Source of the DNA: Triops longicaudatus | Lineage: Eukaryota; Arthropoda; Branchiopoda; Notostraca; Triopsidae | Assembly: GCA_022885665.1 (NCBI GenBank) | Contig: JAGQDJ010000189.1 | Coordinates: 37,217 to 101,216 of the forward strand | Direction of reading: 5' to 3' | Length of the DNA stretch: 64,000 nucleotides | Shown here: piece after piece, positions 12,435 through 24,344 of the stretch | How positions within the stretch are numbered: position 1 is the first letter of the stretch | How the letters are laid out: each line of letters starts with the position of its first letter | Program-made: the position numbers and the translations under genes | The notes under the pieces: model-generated | Database searches by the model: none | Told to the model about the DNA's origin: nothing | The model's input: the letters and a program-made list of their open reading frames with translations, nothing else

Positions 12435-15400
12435 GTGTATTAAGAGCCCCGATAGCCCCCAGAGGACAACTTTTTTTTCTTTCCCAAAACGTAGGCTAGA
12501 CGCTCGGAATGGGGGGGAAAGAGAATTACACCTGTCTGGGAGTCCTGACTTGGGCTTCACCGGGGGGAAAAAGGAGGAGGGTTTCCCGGGGATAGATAAA
12601 TATCTGCCTCCTTCTTTTCAAGATTTTCCTCATATAATAAACTACGCCTTAGCACCCTAGACTCGGCCTATCTTGCCTTCTCATATTTCTCTGAACCCAA
12701 AAATATTCGGCTCTCAACACAAACTACACTTTTTGGCATGCCACGAGAACAAGAATACCTTTAGAATTGTTTGGAGTTATCAGGTGCCTTTTGGAAGTAT
12801 TCTCTGCTTGGTTAAGAAGCTTTGTTGTTTCTTTCTTACTGTGTGTACTTTTTGCAAGTTTGGTTAGTTTAAGAAACTTCAGTCATAGGATTAACTTTTC
12901 AGTTTTTGCTGTCGGTGTTGGGTCAATGCAATCGTGTGCACAAGCGACGTAGCTACATTGACCCTAAGTACGCTGTAGCGTACCAACTGTTGTCCGGAAG
13001 GGCCCCAAATTGTCAATCAGAAAGACAAAAGTTTCCATTTCATGTAGCTTCTAAGGGATAAAAACAATCAATTTGAGGAATTTAACCTACATTCGTAGAA
13101 ATGGGACTTCTTATTTCTCAGGATAGGGATTTTGACCATTTGACACAACCATGCTGAAGACGTTGCCAAGAGAGCTTATAGCTACTTGGGGGGAAAAAAA
13201 TGCCTCTGTAATTAGCATCTTGCCCAGTTTCCCTTTCTAAAGGAGACCGATGTCGTCGAAGATACTTTTCATTTTTTCCCTCTGAAATGAATAAATTAAA
13301 AATCAGTGTTGTCCGATCTGTCAGCAAGAGTATACGTCTGTCCCATTCCCAAGTTAAGTGTCATGTAGCGGATCTACGTTTAGTTACTTTTTTCTTGATT
13401 ATTCAGTGTAAATTGGCATAATTCTGAGGATAGTTTCCGGATTTCTTGTGGGTAAGACGAAAGAAACTAACGAATAATTATAACGAATGTACGCAGACAT
13501 CTTTAAAAATGAAAGTCGTATAATATACACGACGAATCATTTATAAAAAATGTCGGCGACAAAGAGAAGTGGAAGTACGTATTATAAAACAGACATGATT
13601 GCAGTACTTTCATTGTCCGAATAAGTTTTGTGTTGTTTATCCTGGTCTGTCAAGTTTTACCACCGTAAAATTCTAGAAGAACATTTCCAACCTTTAGCGT
13701 ACGCTAGTGAAAAGTTAGGTAGAAGTTGAGCCACCAGCTTTGCACAGTAATCGTACAGTGCACAATAATCCAATACCAGATCTTAATCAAGAATTGCACT
13801 AAAAGCTTTTCCGTAATGAAAATGACTTGTGCATTTTAAAAAGTTTCGAGAACGATTGACCTTATGTTCACAAGTTGTCGTTGCCTATGTTCTACATCAC
13901 TCGTTTAATTATTATTTGATATATTGTTAAAGTGTAAATGCTTAAGTGCAACCCGCTTATTTGAATAGGTTCGGGACCGGCCGAACAGTGTTCAAATAGG
14001 CGGAGTGTTAAAAAATACGGAGCTAAGTTAAATTAAATGGGTTTAGCCGTGACCGTAAATTTTTTTCCAGTTGCCTAAAAAGTTGTCTACAAAAACAGGC
14101 GTCTGTAAGTTTTTAAGTTAAGACAGAACCAAGAAATGTGCGAATGATTGGACACAAGACCAAATAGTCCGCATTGTGGTGTCTTTTTATGGGTGTATTC
14201 ATCACTTTGCGATGAGTTTGCATTCACTAGGGCCACTAAGCGAGGTATTTTAGCGCACCATTCGAACATTCCTGCTTTCGCCCCTGGTGCGCACTTGCCC
14301 CCCTTTTGGAATACCTAGTGGGGTCCGCAGCTCATGCACAACCATATGCAGGTTATTTACCTATCGCCCCCTTTTTGTGAACGTCAACAACCCGGGTTGC
14401 GTCCCCCTCTTTTTCCATGCACAGCACTGTTCACGTATTGTTACCTGTATGGAAAACGCCAACGACCCACGCCCACGAACTTAACCCACCCTTCCTGCCC
14501 CGTAGCATTGGTAATGTGCGCCATGCGGGAAAAGGGTCAGGGGAAAGTATAACCTGCCCTCGTCGTTGGAGCTTGAATGCATGGATCCCCATGGGTTTTT
14601 GCACGCAACGCTTCCGCATTGTTGAAACCCCTTCGCGCAGTGTCAAGTACAGAAGTGTCATACAATAAATAAAAAATTGGAGAAAATGCACTGACACCTT
14701 ACTTACCCAGACCATGTTTTGCCATACAGTTTTGCCATACATGATACAATAGTGGGTATCAATGACCCAACTTTCGAGTTAGGTAACGGAGCCATCTGAA
14801 GATTATCGAAGACATTATGTCGCAAAATTTTGTTTTATGAAGATGTTTTAGTTCGAAAGAACTGAAATGTTAAATCAGTACTTGTCTAACTCGATAAAAA
14901 ATAATAGAATTCGCTTTTATATCGTTTCAAACATTTTCTCATTTCCCCCCCGACGTTTTACATACATTGGGTAGCAGAGGCTTTGTGGCAGGCGATTATG
15001 GCTAATGGGATGTAACTATTGAGAAGCACTGCTATACAGAACAAGGCCGTGGCATACACAAACCCTTTACAGGAAAACAGCATCGGAAATTGTCAGACGT
15101 CATACTTGAACCGGGGCTCAAAAATCAAAGAAAATGTTTTAACACTAATCTTGTTGTTGGGTATAGCTAGTGCCCCCCAGTCTGAGCCTTTCTTAAAAAG
15201 CTTTTTTATTAAATTTGTAAATTATGGTTAAATTTTTACCAAGTCTTTATTCTAGGGAAAAATGAAAATCGGGCAAACTGGTGCACTATGTCTAATTTTA
15301 CATGATCCAGTTAAGAAGAGATAGGAGAGAATACAGAGTGGTGTGCTAACTGCGTTTTACGTGTCGTTTTTGCGAGCAACTCGATGTAGGCTAACGTTAC

Positions 15401-16642
15401 GTTAAACGCAAGTTTATAGGGACTTTGTATATAAAAGTTTATCCTTCTGTTTCATTCACTCACCTTTTACACGGCCTGGGGTTACCGATCGGAATGATAA
15501 TATGTGGGTCTAGTGGAGCTTAGCCAAGACGTAGCCAGGTGTATCGGCGAGTCCCGCATATTCGTACGTATCCGTCGTTCCTCTATTGATATGCCAAGCT
15601 TTCGTACAACCTTATAGCAGCTCCCCTCCCAGATTGTAATCAAGTTCCAGGATTCTCACTAATAGCGCATTCTTTATGAACGCGCGAAGCTTCTGTGTCT
15701 TACAACTTTGCGACGGTTGATCACTTCGCCTAAAATACTGGATTAATTTATGATTATAAGGGGGAAGGCAGATTCTGTGGGGTAAGAGCAGAGTATGAGG
15801 GGTAATAACGAGTTTTATTACAAACTTTTTTTCGGATATGAGCAAGAAAGAAAAAGAAGGCATGGTTTCTTATGGCGTTGTTGTAGCGTTTGATAAGATG
15901 CTTTATAGCAATTTAAGGTGCGACACCCAGACAGGGACGAATGGGGTTTGGCTTTTCCGAGTCGGGGAGGTTTCGTTACGACTACAAAGAACTGGGGTTT
16001 TCTTTACAAGCGGGAGAGGGAAGATTGTGCGTCCCCTTACAAGTTCCATTAGCCATGTGTGTGATGATCACAGGTAGGATTTTCAAACTTCCCCTTGTTG
16101 GAAGTTTCCAGGGGGTGGGATTTTGAAAAGTGAAATGGGTGAGAACGAGGTAGGGAGCACAGAAAAAAAGGGGGAGGGAGGAAAGAAAGAAAGCAAAGGG
16201 GGTCTTTTTCCCCTGTCTGGTCTCCCACACTCTCACATATACATCCCCATCCATAACACACCTGCCATTATGTTCTACGACAGGTAGTAACGCAAGAGCT
16301 TGGGAGCGGGCAAGCTGTACCTTCCCTGACTCTTTTCTAAAAAGGGGGCTTCTTGAAACTTGTGGTTTATACTTAATGTGGTGTGGCCCAGTCTTTCCGT
16401 CTGGTTAGTCCGCTAAAGTCAAAACAGTGGTAGTTCTCAAGGACTAAAGGGAGCTTCCGTAGGTCATTGTGTGAGTAATTTGTACGTTTTGTTGTCAGCT
16501 TGGTAAAGGAAACGTGTAACGGGTCGTAAAGCGCTAATGCAGAGTTATTTTTGTTTTGGCTCAGCAGGGTGTCTGGGTTAAGTGATGGCAAGATCGTCCG
16601 CGTGTACCGAAGCTCCCGTTTTGGTGAAGTAGGTGATTCACC

Positions 16643-19443
16643 ATGACCACGCCTTCGAATAACATTGTCCACCTGCGTTGGGATAACCACGCACAGAGTC
16701 TTCAGTCCGTCTTCCAAGATTTGTACAGCCAGCAACTGTTGGTGGATGTTACGCTAGCGTGCCACGGAGGCTCCATCCGAGCCCACAAAGTTGTCTTGTC
16801 GGCAGTGAGTCCCTATTTCAGGAGGCTTTTTGCGGACTCGGCGTCGAAGTACCCAGTAGTGATCCTTCGTGATGTGGACGTGGCCACGGTGGAAGGGCTG
16901 CTGCGCTACCTGTATGGCAATGAAGTCCACGTGACAGAAGATGCCTGGCAAAGCTTGTGTGACACGGCGCAGCTTTTTGGCATTGCGGGACGGTGGTTCC
17001 CCAGGCCAGTCCAAGTCAATGGTGCCAGCAAGACACGGACATTAGGTTGTGAATTAGTGACGCCAAAGGATCGTTGTCACACACGTGACGATGAGCAGCT
17101 CGAACCGGAGAAAGACGTTTGTATGGAACGCCAGAAAAACCAAGATTTAGACAAAGCTGTTGCAGCCAACCAAAGCCTGCCTCTTTCCAAAGATGATTAT
17201 CCAGTGTCGGGGAAGGAATCCATGGATGGGATGAGTAACACGGGAGACCGGAGCGAAGAGGGAGACGAAAGCTTGTCGGAACAAGAAGACGGGCATACCA
17301 AAGAAATTTGTACTTCAGACGGACAACCCTTGGCGCAGAAAGTAATTCCCACTTGAATTTTCATTTCGATTCTTAGCTTGGCAACTATGCGCGTCAAACT
17401 TACAGCTCTTTTTGCTTTTTCCATTAGATGAGACTCGCAACTAAAGAAGAAAACGCTGTGAAGAAAGCTAAGCACAGAAGAAAGCCGTTGAAAAAATCTG
17501 TAAGTATCATCTCATCCAAAAAGGATTCTCTGAAAAGTCTCTATGCATTGCATTGCAACGGATGACGCTCGATATATTTTTTTTGGGGGTAAAGAAACGA
17601 GTTTCCCGTAAAGAAAGGGATCCTGAAAGCTTCTTATGAGACTCTTAGCTATTCCTTTTTTCAAACGTTTTTCGTAAATGACATTAGTCGTCGAGTTTTT
17701 CTCAGTAAGCTTGAGGTTGGAAGGGTATACTCGCGTAACTATTCGCATTCATTAAGCCGAACAAATCAGGTACGAATTGTGTAATTTTTGAATAATTTTC
17801 TCCGTAGATTTGTACTGGAACTTTTTCGTAGATAATATCGTGAAGAAATATAAAGAAGTATTACTTACCATTGACTACGCGTTTCGCATTCTATATTGTA
17901 TTCTACATGTGAATGTTTTTATTTTCCAGTTTTATAAATTTTAAATACTGTATTATTTTACATTTGAAGCTCTTTACGGGTTTAAGCGTTTCATACAGCA
18001 AAATATTTGAATGCATTTAGAAGTTGAAGTAAAATTAGAAACTAAAGTACGAAAAGCTGTGAACAAATGAATTTCGCTCGTGCTACGAGAGTAATCAAAA
18101 TGAACTCGATATTTCTCACAGTTTTTCATTTTAAAAGCTTATTTTCAAAGATTTTTCGTTCAATGATCAGTACTCGTCTCGTGAGCTGATTGGCGTAAGT
18201 GCCCAGATGTTTTAACGAAGTACTGGACGTCGCGTTCATATCTAGTCAAGTAATTTGTTCCTCATTGTAGAATAAAATGGTTCAGCGAGTGCCTATGGAT
18301 TTGACCAAGATAGATTCTACGCCTCGGTCAGTAGCCAAATCCGATACGACACCCTTACCCGAGTCGCCTGTGCCGCTGCTCATTAAACCTGAGATTGACA
18401 TGGAGGTCAAGAGCGATGACGTCGACGAACGCGAAAACACGGATGCAGATACGTTGTTGAACGGAGGAGCCGACGCTTACCCCTTTTCTGTACTAGACGA
18501 ACAAGCCAGTGGGTCTATGGTGGTTCAAGCCGTGTGTCCTTTTTGTTTTAAGGACTGCAAGCGCACTGCCGAATTGAGGGCCCATATCCGCGCGCACACG
18601 GGTGAAAAGCCTTTCCGCTGTGACATCTGTAACGCCCCCTTCGCGCGCTCCGCCCACTTGAAACGTCACCGGCGAGTCCATACGGGTGAACGGCCGTTTG
18701 AATGTCTGCGCTGCCAGAAGGCGTTTTCTCGCCAAGACAAGCTCAAGCTGCATATGGATCGCCATCGGTTACGAGAATTGGGCGGCAAAATGACCCTGGG
18801 AAGACCACGCAAGGACAAACCTAGTTCTCCGTCCCCCACTGTCAGCAACGGGCGACCAAAAAGTACCGACGATAGCTATAATTCGGACGCGGATCTGCCC
18901 TGCTCACTGGCGTCGACGCCCACCAACGGCAGTCGTAACACAACCCCCCTGTCCGCCACCGTGCCTCCTAACTCGGCTGAACTTGGGATGGGTCAGTTCG
19001 CGTTCCCCGGCACCCCGGCCTCATCGGCACGGCCGTCGTCGTCATCCTCGCCGTCACCTTTATCGAGTGGCCTTACCTCCCCTAATTCGGTGTCGGGCTC
19101 CATGCCTTACAACGAGATGAGCTATTTGTCGCTGTTAACGTTGTCCCAAAGAGGTTTAGGCTTGTCTGCTAATGATTCGTCTTCTCCGTCGTCGTCTTCA
19201 ATCTTACCTCACTTGCTCCAGCAACATCACCAGGCGTTGCAGGAACAAGCGTTACAGTTATACCAAAAAGGTTTTACGGCCAGTTTGAGCAAAAGAGACC
19301 CGAACTCTCTGAAGCAACAGATCAATAATAGTCGAACGCGCGGCAAAGGCCTAACCACTCATGAATCCGCAGCAGAAAGCTTGCTAAGCTTGGTTCAACA
19401 AATAGGCGAAGCTCAAACTTTACCTCCCCCTGCTCATTCTTAA
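16643..19443 (+). CDS. BTB/POZ domain and three C2H2 zinc-finger transcription factor
   Basis: This is a nuclear DNA-binding regulator of the Broad/Tramtrack-style BTB-ZF class. Three exons join in phase 0: 16643-17341, 17428-17499 and 18271-19443, giving 647 aa. The BTB domain spans about residues 10-120 and contains LVDVTLACHGGSIRAHKVVL and the DVDVATVEGLLRYLYGNEV segment. A Lys/Arg-rich stretch (KKAKHRRKPLKK) is encoded by the 72-nt exon. Three classical fingers start near residue 346, joined by HTGEKPF and HTGERPF linkers, with C-x2-C-x12-H-x3-H spacing. An AT-hook-like GRPRKDK and a Ser/Pro-rich C-terminus follow. Reading through the first intron would add only five codons before a stop and give a BTB-only 237-aa form, so intron retention is a possible second product. 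I cannot name the Drosophila orthologue safely. Confidence 0.93.
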
Positions 19444-21654
19444 AATTCGACATATTCTTTCTCTCAATCCAAAGAATGCTCCGGGACCATTCTCCTAAGT
19501 TAACTTTTTTTTTTCAAAATGTATCTAAAAATAATCATTCTGAAAAGCATGCGTTAGGAGACAGTAGCATTACTTGTATGCCGTTTCTTTCGTTAGAACC
19601 ATCATAGGCAAAACGCATGGTACAACCCCTCGAAGTGCCTAGATTTTGTTTCGCGAAACTCACAGTATACGTCATTTGTTCTGTTTTTAGGGGTGCGGGT
19701 GGACGTTTTAAAGAGCCTACAATATTGAGTGCGGCCCTTTTTCTGGAACCGAGCTTAGAGGCTAGGTTATGCGACAGTTGTTTTGATCTTTTAAGAAGTT
19801 GTGAATAGTATGGCGAACGAGGTTTATGAAATGAATGAGAAAGGAATGAGTAGATGTGTTTTTCGCATCCGAGCATGATCGAAACTGGGTTCCAAACTTT
19901 TGATAGCTTTAATTTTGATAGCTTTGAATGTTGTGCTTGACCACTACAAATGTGTGTCTGGGGACAGCGTGCAATCACTTTTGGTAATATCTCGTATACT
20001 TCTATTATTTCACTTGTTATACTGGAGTTATGTGGAATTGCTCGTTGGTAGCTGTAGTATATTTTTGTGTTTTCCCGCTTCTTTCGGAAAATTTGGCGAG
20101 CTGCGTTGTGAATGCAAGAGGATCTCATCCTCCTCCCTGTCTTCGTGCACTATTGTTAAAGAGAAAACCGCTGACCAAAGGCTAAATATTGTTGTGACAA
20201 TGCATTTCTGATTCTAGACCGCAGTAGCATTCGTTAGATCTATGTTATTTTCCTTGTTGTCGTAAATTGCCCTATTGCTGCTAGATTCGTTACTTTCGCT
20301 TGAGTTTCACCCCTCCCACAAGCTCAGTGTTATAAAACTGCCAGTTCTAACATGTCAGAACCAAAATTTTAAGCGTATTTTTGCAGTAACTGTCATGGTC
20401 ACTATATTCTGCAGGAAAGACTTGTATTGTATTATTCTGTAACAGTTTCCTGTTTTTTGGTCTCCTATCGTGTAATGCGATTCATTTTTTATGCAGATTA
20501 GGAAAACAGAAGAAAATGGTTGCCATTCGACACTTACGTGCAAGCAAGCCATATCTGAATCATGATCCCAAAGTTTTACACAATTGAACTGTGTTATTTA
20601 GAGAAAAACTTTAGTTGTTTAACGGCAATGTAGTGGAGCGCCATTAATTATTATATATACGTAACCAAAAGAATTTTTAAATTTCTGTCAAATTTTTGGC
20701 AAGTTATGGATCGAAGTCTTTGAAAAACGATGAAATGTGGGCGGTGGTAGAAAATGGGGAACTTATGGGGAACAAGAATCGCTCGGATCAGGGACCACAT
20801 TGTTTATAAAACTCTGAAGTTGATTTAACCCTGTTGTGTTTTATTCATCCTTGTGTCCCTATTACTGTCTTGTGTCGCCCATCCCAGTGCAAATAGCAGC
20901 AAAGCCATTGTTTTCCCCGTGGAAGATACGGTTTTAATGCGTTAGACGTAAATACTTGTAACCATCTTGCTTTCTGTTGCTGCAGTCCAAACTTCCAGTG
21001 ATAATTCTGGGCGTTTAGTCCTCATTGTGTTAAATGAAGGTTACACGAGAAAACAGTTTTCCGAGTACTATCCAAAAGTGCTTCCGTTAAAATCCCTATC
21101 TCAACGTTCGTTCTGAAACGGTCAATGTAAACTCCTCTCGCCCACAAGTTCCGCATTTTGAAACGTTTGTTTACAGTATACAATAAAAGAACATTTTCAT
21201 TCAATCCATTGTTATACGTCGTTAGCTCAGTGAAGAGGCGTTAGGGGTTGCAGTCAATGGCTCACCATTCTTCATAAAATAATATTACTCCGAGAACGCG
21301 ACTTTGTATAACGATGGACAGCCGGAAGTGTTGATAGCTTTCCAATGAGAAGAGTCTAAACGCATTGTTGTAAAGAGTCGACAAATCTGCATAAATTATA
21401 TGACAATATTTATGGGTAAGCCTCACCTTTATGAACATAAAGGTGAGTGCGGGAAGTTGGTTGCAATGGGTGTGGCTGTCGGTTTCATCAAAAATACACA
21501 ATCAGGACTCACCTTGAAGCACAACTGACTGACACAAATAGGTGTTGGAACAATATACGCTATCGTTTGAAAACATTTGGTTCTGTCGAACCTTATCCGG
21601 AACTCGGTCTCTTTCAGTACTGATTTTGACACACAAAAAAAGTCGTAACGGTCC
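19444..21654 (+). other. 3' UTR / intergenic stretch
   Basis: No gene was seen. An AATAAA at 21182-21187 could end a long 3' UTR of the BTB gene. Open frames here are short and lack domains. Confidence 0.45.
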
Positions 21655-21660
21655 TATAAA
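21655..21660 (+). promoter_or_regulatory. TATA box of the OBP-like secreted gene
   Basis: TATAAA lies 80 nt before the ATG at 21740, a normal distance for a short 5' UTR. Confidence 0.55.
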
Positions 21661-21739
21661 GCGCGACACATGTTCGAGTATTTTCGTTAGTGGTGAACTT
21701 GAGAGCTTTTCGTACGTTTGGAGCTACAGATTTACAAAC

Positions 21740-23718
21740 ATGAAGCTAGTAATATTGTCTGTCTTGATTGCGGTGGCTTGCGTAAGTTTTGCCTACAGAT
21801 ACGATAGATTTGATTAACCAATTTAAAATGTGATATTTTGCGTAGGGTTTCCCAATGCCCCAATCGTATCCGAGTTTACCTGTCGCTGACATTGATAATT
21901 TGCGTAATATGTTCCGCAATTTCTTAAACGGGACTTTGGCCCAAATTAATGCCACAAACTTCTTGAGCTTTGGCTTTGACAGTAAGGAAATAACTAAAAG
22001 GTTACTGCAAATCTAATATTCTATTTTTTTTTTCAGAACTAAATGAAACTGCCTCGAGATTTAACAGGATGTTAAATCGCACAGTGTTGAAAACAATGGC
22101 GGATCCTTTAGCCGAGGTATCTTTAGTGGACAAAGCTCAATGCAATAAATTAATTTCTTCTTCTTCAGTTAACTTGTCTGGCGACAGACCAACGCGCTGC
22201 TTTTAAAAAATGTCAAGATTTCACTGCAAACAAAGTATGCAAGTACAGTCAAGTAAAAGCTCCTTACTCCCGGGTCCCGTATTCGCGGCGAAATTTTTGA
22301 GACCGAGTCTTTATTCGCAGCAAAATACTTAGCTATTTGTGGGTCGTGCTGTTCAAAATCGTTACAAATCATATATTTTTGGGTACAAACTAACACTAAT
22401 ATTACCGTTATTTATTTGTGCAACATACTACCAGAAAGAAGTATCAACTCAATCGTTACGCGAACTATCTTTCAATTTAATGTTTCACTCCTCATTCGAG
22501 ATTTTCCTTATCCGGTGACTTTTTCGGGAACGTAACCACCGCGAATAAGGAGCTTTTACTGTACGCAGACTGTTTACATTTTGACGAATTACTCATTCAA
22601 AATTTTTGCTCGGACAGTGTCCATCGATTTGTGCTTTGAAAGAAACTGGAGCGGTAAGTTGTAATTTTGAACATTATTAACTGCACTTCCTTTCTTTTCA
22701 ATAAAGAAAATAAAAACGGGTGATCCTGTTTCCAATCTCAGATCGATTCATCGGGTAATGTTATTCAAGCTAGTCTAGCTAGTATCATTACTGCGACGAA
22801 TTTGACAGAAACTCAGAAAATGGCTGCGATTACTGCGCTGCAAAGATGTCTTATGATGAACGTTTCTGGAGCAGTATCTGCGGTGCAATGTATGCGGACT
22901 ACAAATCAATTTAAACGTTTAATAATTCTTTTTGACTTTAGCAATTTTTACGAACTTTACGGGAATACCCTTGGAACAATCCTGCATATCTGCCGGTATA
23001 GCCTCTTCCTGCGTCCTCCAAGCTCTTGTCACAAACGTAAGATGTTTTTTTTTTAATTTTTTACTACAATATTAGAAAGTCCTAATTGATCAGCCTTGCG
23101 GTCATCACTCAAAATCTTACCAGGGCTGTGTCAAAATACCACGTTTTGCAGCCATAGTGGAAATGCCTCGCGAACTAGGAAACTCACAAAAACTTTCTGA
23201 GGAATCATCCTCAGAAGAAGACGAAGACGATGAAGAGGAGGATGCGGAAAACGCGCAAATTCGGACGCAACGAATGGCAGAGGGAGTTCAAGAATCATCA
23301 CCTGAAACTGATGACGAGGACGAAGTAGCTGAAGCTCAACAACAAGTTGGTTCTTTAGCTCTATACCAAGTCACGGGTAAAGAGGAAGAAGAACCTTCCA
23401 GCGAAGAAGTACGCTATATACATATTTCTTAAAAAAAAAAAGAAAGAAAGAAAGAATAGAAAGAAAATGAACTCAGTGATTTTTCGTTAGGAAGAGGAGC
23501 TTCAAGGTCGGGTAGAACGTGATCTTGTCGGAACTGGAAGTCAACATAAAGGAAGTAATGGCAGAAGCGCAAATCACAAGGATGGCCATGGAAGGGGTAA
23601 TGGCAGAGGACGTGGGTTTAAGCACGGAAGAAACTGTACGACTACGACGACTTCACCTACTAGCGTTAACGTTACCGAAGTCGTCACCGAACCCGACGCA
23701 GAGAATACTGACCCTTAA
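21740..23718 (+). CDS. Secreted glycoprotein with odorant-binding-protein-like cysteine spacing and acidic/Gly-Arg tail
   Basis: Nine exons join in frame: 21740-21781, 21846-21981, 22037-22116, 22169-22234, 22618-22653, 22742-22889, 22942-23036, 23076-23408 and 23491-23718, giving 387 aa. The N-terminus (MKLVILSVLIAVAC) is a signal peptide. Seven N-x-S/T sequons fall in the first 180 residues. Cysteines at 109, 113, 156, 184 and 193 have spacing C-x3-C-x42-C-x27-C-x8-C. The segment after the first pair (ALKETGAIDSSGNV) reads like the helix-3 region of insect PBP/GOBP proteins. Classical OBPs have a longer C1-C2 gap and a shorter C4-C5 gap, so the match is partial. The tail has an acidic Glu/Asp/Ser cluster near residues 242-260 and a Gly/Arg/His stretch near the C-terminus. 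The binding function is inference. The fourth intron carries a MITE. Confidence 0.8.
22246..22561. mobile_element. Tc1/mariner-type MITE inside an intron
   Basis: The left end (CAGTCAAGTAAAAGCTCCTTAC) and the inverted right end (CAGTAAAAGCTCCTTATTCG) match apart from a small insertion. Both ends are flanked by TA (22244-22245 and 22562-22563), the target duplication of Tc1/mariner elements. The 316-bp element has no ORF and sits wholly within the intron 22235-22617 of the OBP-like gene, without touching either splice site. Confidence 0.7.
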
Positions 23719-23818
23719 ATTTCAATGCTAAGTTCTACCATTTTCTCTTATTTACTTAAATTTGGTACAGGGCTAGAAAAATTTTAAACTGTTATTATTT
23801 CTCGGCATTTTATTTGCA

Positions 23819-23824
23819 AATAAA
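23819..23824 (+). terminator. Polyadenylation signal of the OBP-like gene
   Basis: An AATAAATAAA tract lies about 100 nt past the stop at 23716-23718. Confidence 0.6.
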
Positions 23825-24248
23825 TAAACTGATACGTCTGTACGCACTAAAATTGAAATATGAATTGGATATCACTGCCAGATTCCAACAATGACACATT
23901 ACAGAATGGTCTTTCGAAGCGGATGATTTTTTTTTGTAAATCCTGTTCTGGTGCCTTTCACTTTCCGAGGTAATTTAGGCTACTCCTAGGATGTCGTACA
24001 AAAGCTGTCCTAGCCACATTTGTAGAAATCAATTTCATTTAAAATTAGCCTATTGACAAACTACGTTAATTGGCTCTCATAATTTACTCCACCCCTTTCT
24101 GTAAGCCGTCTTCCGGTCGGACGCGTTTTGAATGCCCTTCCGTAAGGATAACTATATTGTAAACTAGTGTGAATGAGTCAGGACTGGACACGGAGATCAT
24201 TTGTTCGAGAGCAAATGAAGCGTGTTGAACTTTTATTCGGCCGCGCGT

Positions 24249-24255
24249 TATATAT
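24249..24255 (+). promoter_or_regulatory. TATA box of the micro-exon gene
   Basis: TATATAT lies 90 nt before the ATG at 24345, followed by a short leader. Confidence 0.5.
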
Positions 24256-24344
24256 CGTGCTGCTTTAGCCAGACACGTTCATTCGACTAGGTTACATTAT
24301 TGACGCAACATTCCGTAAACCGTTCGATCTTCTGGTTCCAAATC

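Larger units (their letters stand above)
7355..16642. other. 9.3-kb stretch without a confident gene
   Basis: Only short open frames occur here, many running through low-complexity G/C or A/T tracts, and none shows a recognisable domain. The stretch holds a small inverted-repeat element near 9.6-9.8 kb, a 77/81-bp inverted repeat around 10.0-10.9 kb, a GA-rich tract, a G12 run (10371-10382), a T11A14 palindrome at 12410 and a hairpin near 13.95 kb. Part of it is probably promoter and 5' UTR intron of the BTB gene that follows. Confidence 0.6.

Noticed and set aside
19535..20128. 197-codon minus-strand frame
   Set aside because: Long for this AT content, but there is no motif, signal or splice context; it lies in the probable 3' UTR of the BTB gene.
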